Assembly (NCBI GenBank): GCA_026389055.1 | Contig: JAPLIO010000120.1 | Location: 1 to 6,066 of the forward strand | DNA length: 6,066 nt | Source of the DNA: Candidatus Melainabacteria bacterium | GTDB taxonomy: Bacteria > Cyanobacteriota > Vampirovibrionia > Vampirovibrionales > JAJTHC01 | Direction of reading: 5' to 3' | Shown here: positions 5,275 to 6,066 of the stretch, in pieces | Position numbering within the stretch: position 1 is the first letter of the stretch | How the letters are laid out: each line of letters opens with the position of its first letter | Program-made: the position numbers and the translations under genes | The notes under the pieces: model-generated | Told to the model about the DNA's origin: nothing | Seen by the model: only the letters and a program-made list of their open reading frames with translations | The model's database searches: none

Positions 5275-5293
5275 ATAAAGTAGTTTACTTTAT
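5275..5293 (+). promoter_or_regulatory. 19 bp perfect dyad upstream of tpx, candidate operator
   Basis: ATAAAGTA (5275-5282) and TACTTTAT (5286-5293) are perfect inverted repeats around GTT. The site overlaps the predicted transcription start and sits 36 bases before the tpx ATG. Size and AT-richness resemble Fur/PerR-type operators, though it does not match those consensus sequences. In RNA it could form a hairpin instead. Confidence 0.4.
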
Positions 5294-5328
5294 AGTCCCC
5301 TTGTTTAACCCGATGGAGCAATCAACTA

Positions 5329-5835
5329 ATGACAACTGTTACTTTTAAAGGTAATCCTATTGAATTACAAGGCACCACCGTTCAAGCCAATCAACCAGCA
5401 CCTGCATTTGAATTGCTTAACGGTAGCTTGGAAACCATTACCCTTGCCAACTTCAAAGGTAAAACGGTTTTATTAAACGTTGTTCCTTCGCTAGATACGC
5501 CTGTTTGTGCTATCCAAAGTAAAACTTTCTTCAGCAAATTGCAAAATATCCCTGTTGAATTGGTAACGGTTTCTGTCGATTTACCGTTTGCCCAAAAACG
5601 TTTTTGTGGGGCAGAAAATATTGAACTGCAAACGTTGAGCGATCATCGGGAAACCAACTTTGGTATTGGCTATGGTTTATTATTGCCAAACCTTCGGTTA
5701 TTAACCAGAGCGGTTATTATTATTGATGCTAATCAACAAGTAAAATATGTTGAAGTAGTACCTGAAGTAACCAACGAACCTAACTACGAAGCAGCTTTAC
5801 AGGCTTTGGAGCAAGTTGTTGCAGCCAAAGTGTAA
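5329..5835 (+). CDS. tpx: Thiol peroxidase (atypical 2-Cys peroxiredoxin)
   Basis: A 168-residue peroxiredoxin, of normal Tpx length, that reduces H2O2 and organic hydroperoxides with electrons from thioredoxin. The fold begins after MTTVTFKGNPIELQG, the usual Tpx N-terminus. The peroxidatic motif PSLDTPVC is at 53-60 (Thr57, Cys60), the resolving motif SVDLPFAQKRFC at 82-93 (Cys93), then LSDHR at 103-107 and the catalytic-site arginine R127 in LLTRAV. Cys60 and Cys93 match the spacing of the Tpx intramolecular disulfide. No signal peptide is seen, so it is cytoplasmic as annotated. GGAG lies 10 bases before the ATG. It follows ribE by 108 bp, in which a separate promoter and a dyad are found, so it is probably transcribed on its own; flavin supply next door is not an obvious functional link. 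Confidence 0.96.
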   Translation: MTTVTFKGNPIELQGTTVQANQPAPAFELLNGSLETITLANFKGKTVLLNVVPSLDTPVCAIQSKTFFSKLQNIPVELVTVSVDLPFAQKRFCGAENIELQTLSDHRETNFGIGYGLLLPNLRLLTRAVIIIDANQQVKYVEVVPEVTNEPNYEAALQALEQVVAAKV

Positions 5836-5861
5836 CAGTATCTAAACAGATTATTTTGATG

Positions 5862-5888
5862 GGAGGGTTTAATACCCCTCCTGTTTTT
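5862..5888 (+). terminator. Intrinsic terminator of tpx
   Basis: GGAGGG (5862-5867) pairs with CCCTCC (5876-5881) around an 8-base loop, followed by TG and five T residues (5884-5888). It lies 26 bases after the tpx stop codon, as expected for the end of this transcript. Confidence 0.87.
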
Positions 5889-6066
5889 AGTTGGTTAAAA
5901 GAAAGTAACCCCTTATGACAACGTCTAATACCAATTGACAATTTAAATAGCGTAAGAGTTAAAAGCAACCAGTAGGAACGACCATCGCATTTGCTCTGCA
6001 GCTGCCGATGCGTTCCGTCCACCGCAGGGGCAAAAAGAACATCCCCTCGTCCATGCCCTTGTGGCA
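5889..6066. other. Right-edge region without a complete gene; GC-rich segment with imperfect hairpin
   Basis: After the tpx terminator the sequence is AT-rich to about 5970, then abruptly GC-richer (56 G/C of 96 from 5971 to the edge). An imperfect hairpin spans 5975-6016: GGAACG plus CATCG (with a 2-base AC bulge) pair with CGATG plus CGTTCC. The plus frame from 5956 and a minus frame ending at 5959 are both open to the edge, but neither has a convincing start or a recognised product. It may be a dispersed repeat, the end of a mobile element, or the start of a foreign segment. Confidence 0.4.

Noticed and set aside
4980..5321. Minus-strand open frame of 113 codons opposite ribE and the tpx upstream region
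   Set aside because: It is antisense to the conserved ribE C-terminal half and has no recognisable domain.
5780..6022. Minus-strand open frame of 80 codons overlapping the tpx end and terminator
   Set aside because: It runs through the tpx terminator and coding end and has no family resemblance; the GC-rich edge is reported as an unexplained region instead.
1..6066. CRISPR arrays, tRNA or rRNA genes, toxin-antitoxin or defence genes
   Set aside because: No spaced direct repeats, cloverleaf sequences, rRNA sequence or such protein families are visible on either strand.

Overview
This is a bacterial chromosome segment of moderate GC (roughly 43-45% by eye) made mostly of core housekeeping genes with short intergenic gaps. 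The translation genes are full length with canonical motifs, and the standard code is used. The ribosomal protein and EF-Ts sequences do not look like typical proteobacterial ones. S2 and EF-Ts are loosely reminiscent of Cyanobacteriota, perhaps the non-photosynthetic Vampirovibrionia/Melainabacteria side. That placement is a weak impression from memory and would need a ribosomal protein tree.

Left part (1-1951, minus strand): the first 81 codons of a family 5 peptide-type solute-binding protein run off the left edge. Upstream of it lies a 144 bp MITE-like element with perfect 20 bp terminal inverted repeats and a possible AAT target duplication. Next come an exported HAD class IIIB acid phosphatase and pyrH (UMP kinase), 23 bp apart and probably co-transcribed.

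Middle (2124-4375, minus strand): rpsR (S18), rpsB (S2) and tsf (EF-Ts) continue toward pyrH. The rpsB-tsf gap holds a good intrinsic terminator or attenuator. The tsf-pyrH gap holds a second strong dyad with a weaker T-tract. The order rpsR, rpsB, tsf, pyrH, phosphatase differs from common layouts: rpsR lacks its usual rpsF/rplI partners (or rpmG in cyanobacteria), and frr does not follow pyrH.

Right part (4376-6066, plus strand): ribE (riboflavin synthase) is divergent from rpsR across a 209 bp gap. tpx (thiol peroxidase) follows, with its own candidate promoter, a 19 bp dyad that could be an operator, and a clear downstream terminator. From about 5971 to the right edge the sequence is clearly GC-richer (about 58%), contains an imperfect hairpin, and has no complete gene. 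It may be the edge of a repeat or mobile element cut by the window.

No multi-gene novel system is visible. The items most worth a second look are the MITE-like element, whose terminal repeat supplies the apparent Shine-Dalgarno sequence of the solute-binding protein gene, the dyad upstream of tpx, and the compositionally distinct right edge.
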